Source: Arthrobacter nitrophenolicus (GTDB taxonomy: Bacteria > Actinomycetota > Actinomycetes > Actinomycetales > Micrococcaceae). Taken from it: a stretch of 52,274 nucleotides of DNA. This document shows, in pieces, positions 37,667 through 46,411 of this stretch. Under the pieces are notes generated by a model. It ran no database searches and was not told the DNA's origin. It worked only from the letters and a program-made list of their open reading frames with translations. The DNA is taken from contig NZ_AOFD01000029.1 in NCBI RefSeq assembly GCF_000332815.1, positions 1-52,274 on the forward strand. The letters run 5' to 3'. The translations under genes were made by a program, and so were the position numbers. The first letter of the stretch is position 1; each line of letters opens with the position of its first letter.

Positions 37667-38404
37667 TTACTTTTCGGTAGATGTCCTTTGCCTGCCCATG
37701 CTCTTGCCGTTTTGCACCCTTGCGGCCCAGATCAGCGCAAGCCCGATCACAAAGCACAGCACCGCCGTGTAGTTCACCACGAACTCCACGGCGTCCCAGG
37801 ACCGGGGAATGAACGGGAACAGCAGTGAGAGGGCGATGGCGACTCCGCCCAGCGCCAGGAGCCCGGCCGCTATCCGCACGAGGACGGGCAGGCGGCTCCG
37901 CACTGCACGGACCATGGCAGGCAGGAGCACCAGCGAAATATAGGACGGGTAGGCCCGGCCGGCTGCCCCGTAGTACTCCACCAGGACGGCGTTGCGGGCG
38001 TCCCGCCGGGCCGGTCCCACGAGCCCTGCCGACGATCCTGCGGTGTCCATGAGGAAGAACACGGCCACCATCGCCACGGAGATGGCCAGCAGTACGATCA
38101 TCCCCGCCCTTCCGGTGATGAGCCGGTAGGCGCCCTCGGCACCGAACCCCTTGGTGACGCGGATGCCCAGGAAGAAGATGGTGGCGAAGATGACGAACCG
38201 CAGGAGGAGGTTTGCCAGATTGATCCCGCCTAGCGCCTGGTCGATCACCACGTAGGGCGCCTCGATGCTCAGCAGGATGGCGAGGGTCATCAGGGCGAAG
38301 ATATAGAAGGGCGACCGGTTCTCACCCCGCAGCAGGCTGGGTACCCGCGCTATGGCGGTCAGGCCGCAGACGGCCAGCGTGGCCCATTGAAGGATTTCAA
38401 TCAT
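37667..38404 (-). CDS. Multi-pass membrane protein of unknown function
   Basis: This 245-residue protein has about seven hydrophobic segments and short basic loops (for example FALMTLAILLSIEAPYVVI, GMIVLLAISVAMVAVFFLM and the late VVNYTAVLCFVIGLALIWA). The pattern recalls the MAB_1171c-type putative transporters of actinobacteria but is shorter, so I do not assign it. Its ATG overlaps the stop of the upstream HTH gene (ATGA, 38401-38404), so the two are tightly coupled and probably work together. Confidence 0.75.
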   Translation of the reverse strand: MIEILQWATLAVCGLTAIARVPSLLRGENRSPFYIFALMTLAILLSIEAPYVVIDQALGGINLANLLLRFVIFATIFFLGIRVTKGFGAEGAYRLITGRAGMIVLLAISVAMVAVFFLMDTAGSSAGLVGPARRDARNAVLVEYYGAAGRAYPSYISLVLLPAMVRAVRSRLPVLVRIAAGLLALGGVAIALSLLFPFIPRSWDAVEFVVNYTAVLCFVIGLALIWAARVQNGKSMGRQRTSTEK

Positions 38405-39138
38405 CCCAGGTTCTCCCAGATCTTTTCTGTCTGTGCTTGGTCCTGCTCTTGGCGCCGCAGTACTTTCCCCAGCGCCTGGAGCCGGTCCCCGGCAAGGGTG
38501 GTGAGGTCGCCGTCGGACATGCTGTCCAGGGCCGCCTGGCGCGCACCCGGCGGCCAGCCTGCCTCTTCCTCCGTGATCAGCCCGGTGGCCACCAGGCCCC
38601 CTGTGGGCCCCACCCCGGCTGCCCGCGAGGTTGCGAGGGCAAGTTCCGGGGAGAGCCGGTTGGCAGTCAGCTGGGCGGAGTAGTTCTGGGGCGCCACCCC
38701 GGTGGCAGCCGAGACGCGGTGCCGCACCTCGCCGTCGTCAATGGCGTCCACCCAGTTCTTCACGGAGGTTGCATGCGGGGCGGGGCTGAGGGCGGGCGGC
38801 TGTGGTCGTGGCCTCCCCGCGGGGTCCATGGCGGGGCGCGCAAGCGCTGCCTGCAGCAGGTCCGGGGTCGAAATCTGGCTGATCAGCTCGCAGCGGGTAG
38901 GCGGCGGGAGCGGGCCGGCCAGTTCGCGGTAGTCATCGAAATACGCCAGTGCGGCGACCGGATTGACGCTGTAGGCCCGGGCGATGCTGACCACGGTGGT
39001 AACGGAGACCTTGCCCCTGACCAGCTGCTGGGCGAGCGTTGTCCTCTTTATCCCGGAGACCCTGCAGACGTCTGCTGTGCTGGCATCGGGGGCGATGCCT
39101 TGCAGCCAGCGCTGGAACGCCTTGGCGGGAAGGATCAT
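38401..39138 (-). CDS. Helix-turn-helix regulator-like protein
   Basis: This 245-residue protein shows two XRE-like helix-turn-helix stretches: one near residues 22-55 (TADVCRVSGIKRTTLAQQLV with GKVSVTTVVSIARAYSVNP) and a second near 145-175 (VRHRVSAATGVAPQNYSAQL). The middle is Pro/Ala-rich. The ATG 39138 is chosen because an HTH-like N-terminus follows directly; the longer frame to 39564 runs over the divergent promoter region. It overlaps the membrane-protein gene by 4 bp. The target is unknown, perhaps its own operon. Confidence 0.75.
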   Translation of the reverse strand: MILPAKAFQRWLQGIAPDASTADVCRVSGIKRTTLAQQLVRGKVSVTTVVSIARAYSVNPVAALAYFDDYRELAGPLPPPTRCELISQISTPDLLQAALARPAMDPAGRPRPQPPALSPAPHATSVKNWVDAIDDGEVRHRVSAATGVAPQNYSAQLTANRLSPELALATSRAAGVGPTGGLVATGLITEEEAGWPPGARQAALDSMSDGDLTTLAGDRLQALGKVLRRQEQDQAQTEKIWENLG

Positions 39139-39376
39139 GGGGTGCTCTCTGCAGAACGGACGGTGAATCAATTTTAGCGTGCCGCCAAACCTCGCCGATT
39201 TTACCGCCGGTGCTGTTTCGACTATGCTTGATGGTCGAGCCCGTTGGTCCGTACACCCCCCCAAGTCCGGACCAGCGGGTTCTTTCATGCCCTGCGCCGG
39301 GATCCCCGGGATCCGTACGGCGGCGCCGGCCCTGCTCCGGCAGGAAACCGGGCTGGACCGGTGAAAGGATGGACCA

Positions 39377-41043
39377 ATGACTGCAACCCTTGTTGCCAAG
39401 GACATCGCGGGCGGACATGACCACCGCCAGCTCTTTGCAGGACTTTCCCTGACCGTCGCTCCCGGCGATGTTGTGGGCGTGGTTGGCGCCAACGGCGCTG
39501 GCAAGACAACCCTGCTGCGGATCCTCGCCGGTGCGGACCAGCCGCAGGCCGGGACTGTCAGCATGGCTCCGGCCGACGCGTTTGTGGGCTGGCTTCCCCA
39601 GGAGCACGAGCGGGTGCCGGGGGAGAACGTGGCAGCCTACATTGCCCGCCGCACGGGCTGCGCCCAAGCTACCGCCGACATGGAATCCACTGCGGAGGCA
39701 CTGGGCGGCGGCGCACCGGGCGCCGACGATGCCTACGCCAGGGCCTTCGACCGGTGGATGGCCTCCGGCGCCGCCGACCTCGACGACCGCATCCCGGCCG
39801 TCCTCGCCGATCTCGGCCTGGAAGCGGGCGCCGACGCCCCATGACCGGCCTCTCCGGCGGCCAGGCCGCCCGGGTGGCGCTGGCTGCCCTGCTGCTGAGC
39901 CGGTTCGACGTGGTGCTCCTGGACGAGCCCACCAACGATCTGGACCTGGCCGGGCTCGCCAGGCTGGAGGACTTCGTAAAGGGGCTGCGCGGCGGCGTGG
40001 TCCTGGTCAGCCACGACCGCGAGTTCCTGGCCCGGTGCGTCACCACCGTGGTGGAGCTGGACCAGGCACAGAACGCCGTCTCGGTGTACGACGGCGGGTA
40101 TGACGCCTACCTGGAGGAACGTGCAGTCGCTCGCCGCCACGCCAGGGAGAAGTACGAGGAGTTCGCCGCCACGAAGGCCGACCTGGTGTCCCGTGCCCGG
40201 ACCCAGCGGGAGTGGAGCTCCCAGGGTGTCCGCAACGCCATGCGGAAAAGCCCGGACAACGACAAGATCCGCCGCGCGGCCAGCACCGAGTCCTCGGAAA
40301 AGCAGGCGCAGAAGGTCCGGCAGATGGAATCCCGGATCGCGCGGCTGGATGCGGTGGAAGAACCGCGGAAGGAATGGCAGCTGCAGTTCTCCATCGGCCA
40401 GGCCCCGCGGTCCAGTTCCGTGGTAGCCACCCTCCGCGACGCCGAGGTCCGCCAGGGCGGGTTTACCCTGGGACCGGTCAACCTGCAGCTCAACGCGGGG
40501 GAGCGGATCGGCATCACCGGTCCCAACGGTGCAGGCAAGTCCACGCTGCTCCGCCTCCTCCTCGGCGCCGTTGAGCCCGACGCCGGCAGCGCGTCCATGG
40601 GCGCCTCCGTTGCCATCGGCGAAATTGACCAGGCACGCGGGCTGCTGCAGGGGCACCTGGCCTTAGCTGACGCCGTCGGGGAAGTCCTTGGCGACATGAC
40701 CCCGGCGGAGGTCCGCACCCTGCTGGCCAAGTTCGGCCTAAAGGCCGACCACACCGGGCGGCCCGTTGATTCCCTCTCGCCAGGGGAACGCACCCGGGCC
40801 GCGCTGGCCTTGCTCCAGGCGCGCGGCGTGAACCTGCTGGTCCTGGATGAACCCACGAACCACCTCGACCTGCCGGCCATCGAGCAGCTCGAAGAGGCAC
40901 TGGACAGCTACGAGGGTGCCCTGCTGCTGGTGACCCACGACCGCAGGCTGCTCGAGAACGTCCGGCTGGATGTACGTTGGGAACTGGACAACGGCACGGT
41001 CACCAAGCAGCACATCTCAAGCAGCATGAGGACCGACAGTTAG
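39377..41043 (+). pseudogene. ABC-F family ATPase (frame broken by one missing base)
   Basis: ABC-F proteins are soluble tandem ATPases that act on the ribosome, in translation control or antibiotic protection. NBD1 has Walker A GANGAGKTT in the first frame; its signature LSGGQAARVALA and Walker B LLDEPTNDLDL are in the next. One more C in the run at 39837-39840 joins ADAPMTGLSGG and gives 555 residues. NBD2 is complete (GPNGAGKSTLLR, LSPGERTRAALAL, LVLDEPTNHLDL). ATG 39377 has AAAGGATGGA upstream. It precedes an ABC exporter by 29 bp, but the two need not act together. Confidence 0.9.
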
Positions 41044-41072
41044 GGAACTACTTTGACCGCGGAGCAGTATCG

Positions 41073-42985
41073 ATGAGCATGGAACAGGTGGCCCGGGGTT
41101 CCCTTTACAACCTCGTCAGGGCCAAGAGCGGATCCAAACCGTTCTCCAAGGAAACCCTCAAGCGGGTCCTGGCCTTTGCCCGGCCGCACCGCGGCAAACT
41201 GCTGGCCTTCGTGGCCATGTCCGTTGCGATGGCCTTCCTTGCCGTGGCAACCCCGGTCCTGGCCGGCCAGGTGGTGGACGCCATCGTGGCACGCGCCAGC
41301 GAGGGCGAGGTCATCCGGCTGGCCCTGCTGATCGCCGTCGTCGCTGTGGCCGAGGCGGGCCTGGGCCTGGTCAACCGCTGGCTGTCCTCCACCATCGGCG
41401 AAGGCGTGATCCTCGACCTGCGCACCCGCGTCTTTGACCATGTCCAGAAAATGCCCATCGCCTTCTTCACCCGCACCCGCACGGGCGCCCTGGTCAGCCG
41501 CCTGAACAATGACGTCATCGGCGCCCAGTCCGCATTCGCGGGGACCTGTCCGGTGTGGTCAGCAACGTGGTGGCCCTGGTCCTGACCCTGGCGGTCATGC
41601 TGGGCACCTCGTGGCAGGTGACGGTCCTGGCCATGGTCCTGCTGCCGGTGTTCCTGGTCCCCGCCCGGCGGATGGGATCGAAGCTGGCGGACCTGCGCCG
41701 CGAGGCGGCCGAACACAACGCGGCCATGGGCACGCAGATGACCGAACGCTTCTCCGCCCCGGGCGCCACCCTGGTCAAGCTGTTCGGCCGGCCGGCCGAC
41801 GAATCCCGGGAGTTCGCCGTCCGCGCCGGCCGGGTCCGTGACATCGGCATCCGGACGGCCATGCTGCAGTTCACCTTCGTGACGGCACTGACGCTGGTTT
41901 CCGCCCTTGCCCTGGCACTTGTCTACGGCCTGGGCGGCTGGTATGCCATCACCGGCCAGCTGGCCGCGGGCGACGTGGTGGTCCTGGCTCTGCTGCTCAC
42001 CCGGCTGTACGCTCCGCTGACGGCGCTTTCCAACGCGCGGGTGGAGATCATGAGCGCCCTTGTCAGTTTTGAGCGCGTGTTCGAGATCCTGGACCTCAAA
42101 CCGCTGATCCAGCAGAAGCCCGGCGCCGTTCCGGTACCGCCGGGTCCCGTGTCCGTGGAATTCGACGACGTCCGCTTCGCCTACCCGTCCGCGGACAAGG
42201 TGTCACTGGCCTCACTGGAGGAAGTGTCCACCCTGGACACCCGCGGCGGCGAGGAAGTGCTGCACGGTATCAGCTTCCGGGTGGAACCCGGGCAGACGGT
42301 GGCGCTGGTCGGGTCCTCCGGCGCCGGCAAATCCACCATCGCCCAGCTGCTGGCCCGGCTGTACGACGTCGATTCCGGCGCCGTCCGGCTGGGCGGCAGC
42401 TTGCCGGGTTCCGGCCTGGACCTGCGGGACGCCACCTTCGACTCCCTCCGGGACACGCTGGGCATGGTCACCCAGGACGGCCACCTCTTCCACGAGACCA
42501 TCGCCTCCAACCTGCGCCTGGCCCGGCCCGACGCCACCGAGAAGGACATGTGGGACGTCATCCGGCAGGCACGGCTGGAGACGATGATCCGGTCCCTGCC
42601 GGATGGGCTGGAGACCGTGGTGGGGGAGCGCGGCTACCGGCTCTCGGGCGGTGAGCGCCAGCGCCTCACCATTGCCCGGCTGCTGATCGCCCAGCCCCGG
42701 GTGGTCATCCTGGACGAAGCCACCGCGGCGCTGGACTCCACCAACGAGGCAGCCGTGCAGGCAGCCCTGGGTGCCGCACTCGAGGGGCGCACCGCCGTCG
42801 TGATTGCCCACCGGCTGTCCACCATCCGCGCCGCCGACGCCATCCTGGTGGTGGAGGACGGGCGGATCGTGGAGCGGGGCACCCACACCGAGCTGCTCGC
42901 CGCCGACGGCCGCTACGCGGAGCTGTACCGCACCCAGTTTGCCGAGGCGACAGCCGTGGCGCAGGAGGCAGTCCCCGAGCTGTAG
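41073..42985 (+). pseudogene. ABC exporter, fused membrane and ATPase domains (frame broken by one missing base)
   Basis: This 637-residue half-transporter is of the MsbA/multidrug type and works as a dimer. The first membrane helices and the SRLNNDVIGAQSAFAG motif are in one frame; LSGVVSNVVALVLTLAV onward is in the next. One base at 41541-41546 restores it. The ATPase domain is intact with Walker A GSSGAGKSTIAQLL, signature LSGGERQRLTIARLL and Walker B VVILDEATAALDS. ATG 41073 has GGAG about 9 nt upstream. It ends convergently with the NUDIX gene. Substrate unknown. Confidence 0.9.
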
Positions 42986-43016
42986 GGGTTCCGCCGGCGG
43001 CGCGGACTATGCGCCG

Positions 43017-43445
43017 CTACGCGCCTGCGTCCCGCGCCGCCGCCAGTTCCGGAAGGATATGGTCCGTCAGCAGCGGGGCCAGGTTCGCCGGCAGCGTGGC
43101 GCCGTTGTCGAGGGCAGCCAGGTCCAGCCAGCGGATCTCGGCGATTTCGGCGGACGGGTGCGCCTGCCAGGTGCCGGGTGCCCGGAACACGGTGGCCTCG
43201 ATATCCGTCGCGGCCTCGTTCGCGGCGTCCGCGATCCAGACGCCCATCAGCTCCAGGTCCTGCGGATCGATGACGATGCCCACTTCCTCGGCGAGCTCAC
43301 GGGCTGCCGCCTGGACAGCTGATTCGCCGGCCTCCGGTTTGCCGCCGGGATGCATGAACATTTCCGTGCCGCGCTTGCGGACGGTCAGGAGCCGGCCGGA
43401 GGGGTCGAAGACGCAGACGGCGGACACCACGATGCGGGCTTTCAT
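43017..43445 (-). CDS. NUDIX hydrolase
   Basis: NUDIX enzymes cleave nucleoside diphosphates linked to another moiety. The 142-residue protein carries a complete Nudix box, GGKPEAGESAVQAAARELAE followed by EVGI, in the usual position (about residues 34-57). It begins MKARIVVSAVCVFDPSG. Its ATG overlaps the stop of the DUF6314 gene by 4 bp, so the two are coupled. It is a small house-cleaning type; the substrate cannot be read from the sequence. Confidence 0.92.
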   Translation of the reverse strand: MKARIVVSAVCVFDPSGRLLTVRKRGTEMFMHPGGKPEAGESAVQAAARELAEEVGIVIDPQDLELMGVWIADAANEAATDIEATVFRAPGTWQAHPSAEIAEIRWLDLAALDNGATLPANLAPLLTDHILPELAAARDAGA

Positions 43446-43921
43446 GCGGCCCCGCCCCGGACCAGGTGCGATGTCAGCAGCAGGTCCTTGCGCGGTCCGG
43501 TCACGTCCCAGCTGTAGCTGAAGCGGTCAGGGCCATTAAAGGTGTAGGCCACGCGGTAGGTGTCGGGATCGCACCAGTGGTTGTCCAGGTTGGCTTGCGG
43601 GGTGAAGCTCATCCGGTGGAAGGGCCGCCCGTCGGGAAAGAACACGTCCAGGGCGTCGGGCCGCCCGGCGGGCCGCAGCAGGTATTCCCGGAAGGCGGGG
43701 CCGGTGAAGGAGGGCCAGCGCATGGTGCCTTCTTCGCGGAAGGCCAGGCCGCCGTCGTCGTCGGGGACGAAGCGTACGACGCCGGTGAAGGTTCCGCGGG
43801 TGCCGTTGGCCCGGTCCAGCATGTCGCGTTCGACCGTCCACAGGCCTGCTTTCTGGGCAGTACCCGCAGCGGGCCCCAGCAGGTAGGCGCGGAGTTCGAA
43901 CTCCGGGGGAGGAACGTTCAA
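43442..43921 (-). CDS. DUF6314 family protein starting just after tRNA-Arg
   Basis: This is a 159-residue cytosolic protein with the family pattern LWTVERDMLDRANGTRGTFT, then RFVPDDDGG, RPFHRMSFTPQ and SYSWDVTGPRKD near the end. The only usable start upstream of the domain is TTG at 43921, one base after the tRNA 3' end. The GAGGG that could serve as ribosome site is part of the tRNA acceptor stem. It overlaps the NUDIX gene by 4 bp. Function unknown; a lipocalin-like small-molecule binder is possible. Confidence 0.8.
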   Translation of the reverse strand: MNVPPPEFELRAYLLGPAAGTAQKAGLWTVERDMLDRANGTRGTFTGVVRFVPDDDGGLAFREEGTMRWPSFTGPAFREYLLRPAGRPDALDVFFPDGRPFHRMSFTPQANLDNHWCDPDTYRVAYTFNGPDRFSYSWDVTGPRKDLLLTSHLVRGGAA

Positions 43922-43922
43922 G

Positions 43923-43995
43923 TGCCCTCGATTGGAATCGAACCAACGACACCGGCTTTAGGAGAGCCGTGCTCTATCCACTGAGCTACGAGGGC
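43923..43995 (-). tRNA. tRNA-Arg (anticodon CCT)
   Basis: On the minus strand a full cloverleaf can be drawn: acceptor GCCCTCG/CGAGGGC, D arm with AGCTCAGTGGATAGAGC, anticodon loop CTCCTAA with anticodon CCT, T arm GGTTCGATTCC, discriminator A. The 3' CCA is not encoded. It reads the rare AGG codon. The DUF6314 gene starts one base downstream. Confidence 0.97.
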
Positions 43996-44078
43996 TTGCA
44001 TCCGACAGGACCGGCAGGGCCGTCCGAACGGACACGCATACCAGCATACAAGGTGCCAGGCCGTACTACGCTCAAGGC

Positions 44079-44836
44079 ATGACTCCAGCACCGTCCACGG
44101 CGCCCGCGGCGGCGTTCATTCCGGATACCGCGTCCACCCGGCAGTACATCGGTGCGTGGTCGGTGTTGAGCGTGCTGCAGTATTTCGCCGCCGAAGCTGC
44201 GGTGATCGCGGCATGGGCCGGCCCCCGTCCCTATGACCTGCGGACCGGCTACATCAGCGACCTGGGTGCCTGAACTGTGGCATCTTCGACGGGCGGGAGG
44301 TCTGCTCCCCGCTGAATTGGCTCATGAACGCGTCGTTCGTGGTCCAGGGCCTGGGAATGCTGCTGGGTGCCATCCTGCTGAGCTCGGGCCTGCTGTGCGT
44401 GGCGGCGCGGGCGGGGGCGCGGGTACAGCCTGGCCGCAGCAAGCCGTGGCTCGCAGCGGTCTGGGTGCGGATCCTGACCGGAACAGCCGGGGCGGGCACC
44501 GTCATTGTGGGTCTGGTTCCCGAGGACGCCGGCTCCGGCTGGCACTTCACCGGTGCCATCATGTACTTCCTGGCCGGTGCCGCGGCATTGCTGGTGCTTG
44601 GCATCCTCTGGCTGCGGAAGTCGGCCATGGCCTGGTTCATCCTGGCCTGCGGCGGCGTGTCCCTGGCCGCGCTGGTGACCGGCGGCCTGACCAGGATGGA
44701 CATTCCCGAGCCCGGAACACTCGAGCGCATCATGGGCTACCCCGTCACCGTGGGCATGGCGACGGCGGGCCTGGTGATTGCGCAGCGGGTGCACCGGCAC
44801 CGGAAGCAGGCCCGGGCGGCAGCAGCCGTCAGCTAG
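44079..44836 (+). pseudogene. DUF998 family membrane protein (frame broken by one missing base)
   Basis: One extra C at 44269-44270 turns the premature TGA into GYISDLGALNCGIFDG and gives a 252-residue protein with about six membrane helices. YISDLG and the following conserved Cys are DUF998 marks. The first 63 codons and the part from LNWLMNASFVVQG on are otherwise intact. ATG 44079 has TACGCT exactly 6 nt upstream, so the mRNA is probably leaderless. Its end overlaps the convergent membrane-protein gene by 8 bp. Function unknown. Confidence 0.82.
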
Positions 44837-45457
44837 CAGCCTTCTTGCTCCGCGCCTTCAGCAGCACGGCCGCGCCGCCTGCCACCAGGCTCAGGACCAA
44901 AAGCACCCACCCGGCAATGGTGAGGCCGGACGCCAAGGCAACCTGGCCGGCGTCGGGCGCTTCGGCAGCCAGGACGCCGTCAATGGCAACGTTGCCCCAG
45001 AGCCGGACCACCACGAACAGCAGCGGCAGCGCCCACAGCGCCCAGCGGAACGCCTTGCGGGCGACGTTGGTGCCGATCAGCAGCAGCCACGTGAAGCCGA
45101 AGATCAGCGGGAACAGCGTGCCGGCGGTCTTGTGAACGTAGTTGAGCTGGCCGAGCGCGTCAGCGTCCATCACCGCCTGAAGCTGGCCGATGTAGCAGGG
45201 TCAAAGCCGCCGATGAGCGAGTCCGGCATTGCCAGCCCGCCGGTCAGCTGCCGGAGCTGGTCCAGGGTCAGCAGGTGCAGGTACCAGAACAGGAACAGGC
45301 TGGCCACGACGCCGGCGATCAGGATCAGGTTGCTGTTGCTCTGGGCTTTTTCCGGTGTCCGGCTGGTGGTCGGGTTGATCACCGGCGGCAGGTGGTGCTG
45401 CGGCACCGCCGCCTTGGCGCCGTGCTTCTTGATCCGCTGGGCAGGGGTCTTGGCCAT
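44829..45457 (-). pseudogene. Four-helix membrane protein (frame broken by one missing base)
   Basis: Adding one base at 45194-45196 joins LIGGFDPAY to IGQLQAVMDADALGQL and gives 209 residues. The head is basic (MAKTPAQRIKKHGAK). Four hydrophobic stretches follow (from LILIAGVVASLFLFWYLHLL to VALASGLTIAGWVLLVLSL). The read-through product ATSASFRR ends prematurely and makes no sense, while the repaired one does. The start has AATAAT exactly 6 nt upstream and is probably leaderless. It is divergent from the IMPase gene. Not recognised as a named family. Confidence 0.7.
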
Positions 45458-45489
45458 GGCACCATTATTCCGCCCCATACACTGAAGCC

Positions 45490-46319
45490 ATGACCATTGG
45501 CCGGCACAGCGCTGTTGAACTTGACCCTTCGTTGGACGACCACCAGCTGGCGGCAGCCTGGTGCGGGAGGCCGGGCAGCTGGCACTCCTGATGCGGATGG
45601 CCGGGCTGCAGTCCCAGCAGAAGACATCCATTTCCGACGTTGTGACGGCCGCGGACCACGCCGCCGAGGCCTACGTGCTGGAGCAGCTGCAGCGCTGCCG
45701 GCCGGAGGACGGAATCCTGGGTGAAGAGGGCGCATCCGTGCAGGGCAGCAGCGGGCGGACCTGGGTCATCGACCCCGTGGACGGCACCTACAACTTCCTG
45801 CACGGCTCCACGTACTGGTGCTCCGCCATTGCCCTGAAGGACGAAACCGACGTGCTGCTCGGGGCCATCTACCAGCCGGAGGAGGACAAGCTCTGGCTGG
45901 GCGGGCGCTCGCACCCGGCCACCCTCAACGGGGAACCGCTCACGGTCTTCCACGACAACCGCGGCCAACGCAACGGAACTGCCGTCGCCGAACTGGGCGC
46001 CGCCACCTACATCCATCCCCGCTGGCTGATGGACCCGATGTGCGCCATGCCGTGGCACGCCGCCGCAACCTCCGCGGCAACCCTGCGCATGCTGGGTTCG
46101 GGCTCCTGCGACCTGGGCAGGGTGGCGGACGGGCAGCTGGGCTGCTGGTTCCAGCACAGCTGCCCGGAATGGGACTGGCTGCCGGGCAAGGCCATCGTCC
46201 GCGCCGCCGGTGGCGCCGTGGACACCGTCCGGGTCAACGGCCTGGAATGGTTCATGGCAGGAGGCACGACGGCGGTGCGGGAGTTGCGTGCGGCCCTCGA
46301 GTCGGCCTCGGTGGCCTAA
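45490..46319 (+). pseudogene. Inositol monophosphatase family phosphatase (frame broken by one missing base)
   Basis: IMPase-type enzymes are Mg-dependent phosphatases; actinobacterial members act on histidinol phosphate or inositol phosphate. From ATG 45490 the frame MTIGRHSAVELDPSLDDH is lost at 45557-45558; one extra C gives AALVREAGQLALLMRM and 276 residues. The metal site is present in GILGEEG and WVIDPVDGTYNFLHG, and the late WDWLPGKAIVRAAGG motif is intact. Upstream TACACT lies exactly 6 nt before the ATG (leaderless). GTG 45561 would be a shorter start if the break were real, but it lacks a ribosome site. Confidence 0.85.
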
Positions 46320-46411
46320 GCCGGGGAGACGGGGCAATGCCGGCAGATTCCGTGGCGTAATCCACAGGCCGGAAGTGGGTGTCGGTCCCACCGCCTAGAC
46401 TTGTAGGCACC

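Noticed and set aside
45561..46319. GTG at 45561 as the true start of the IMPase gene
   Set aside because: It has no ribosome site. The upstream 24 codons with a leaderless promoter read on into the same protein if one C is added.
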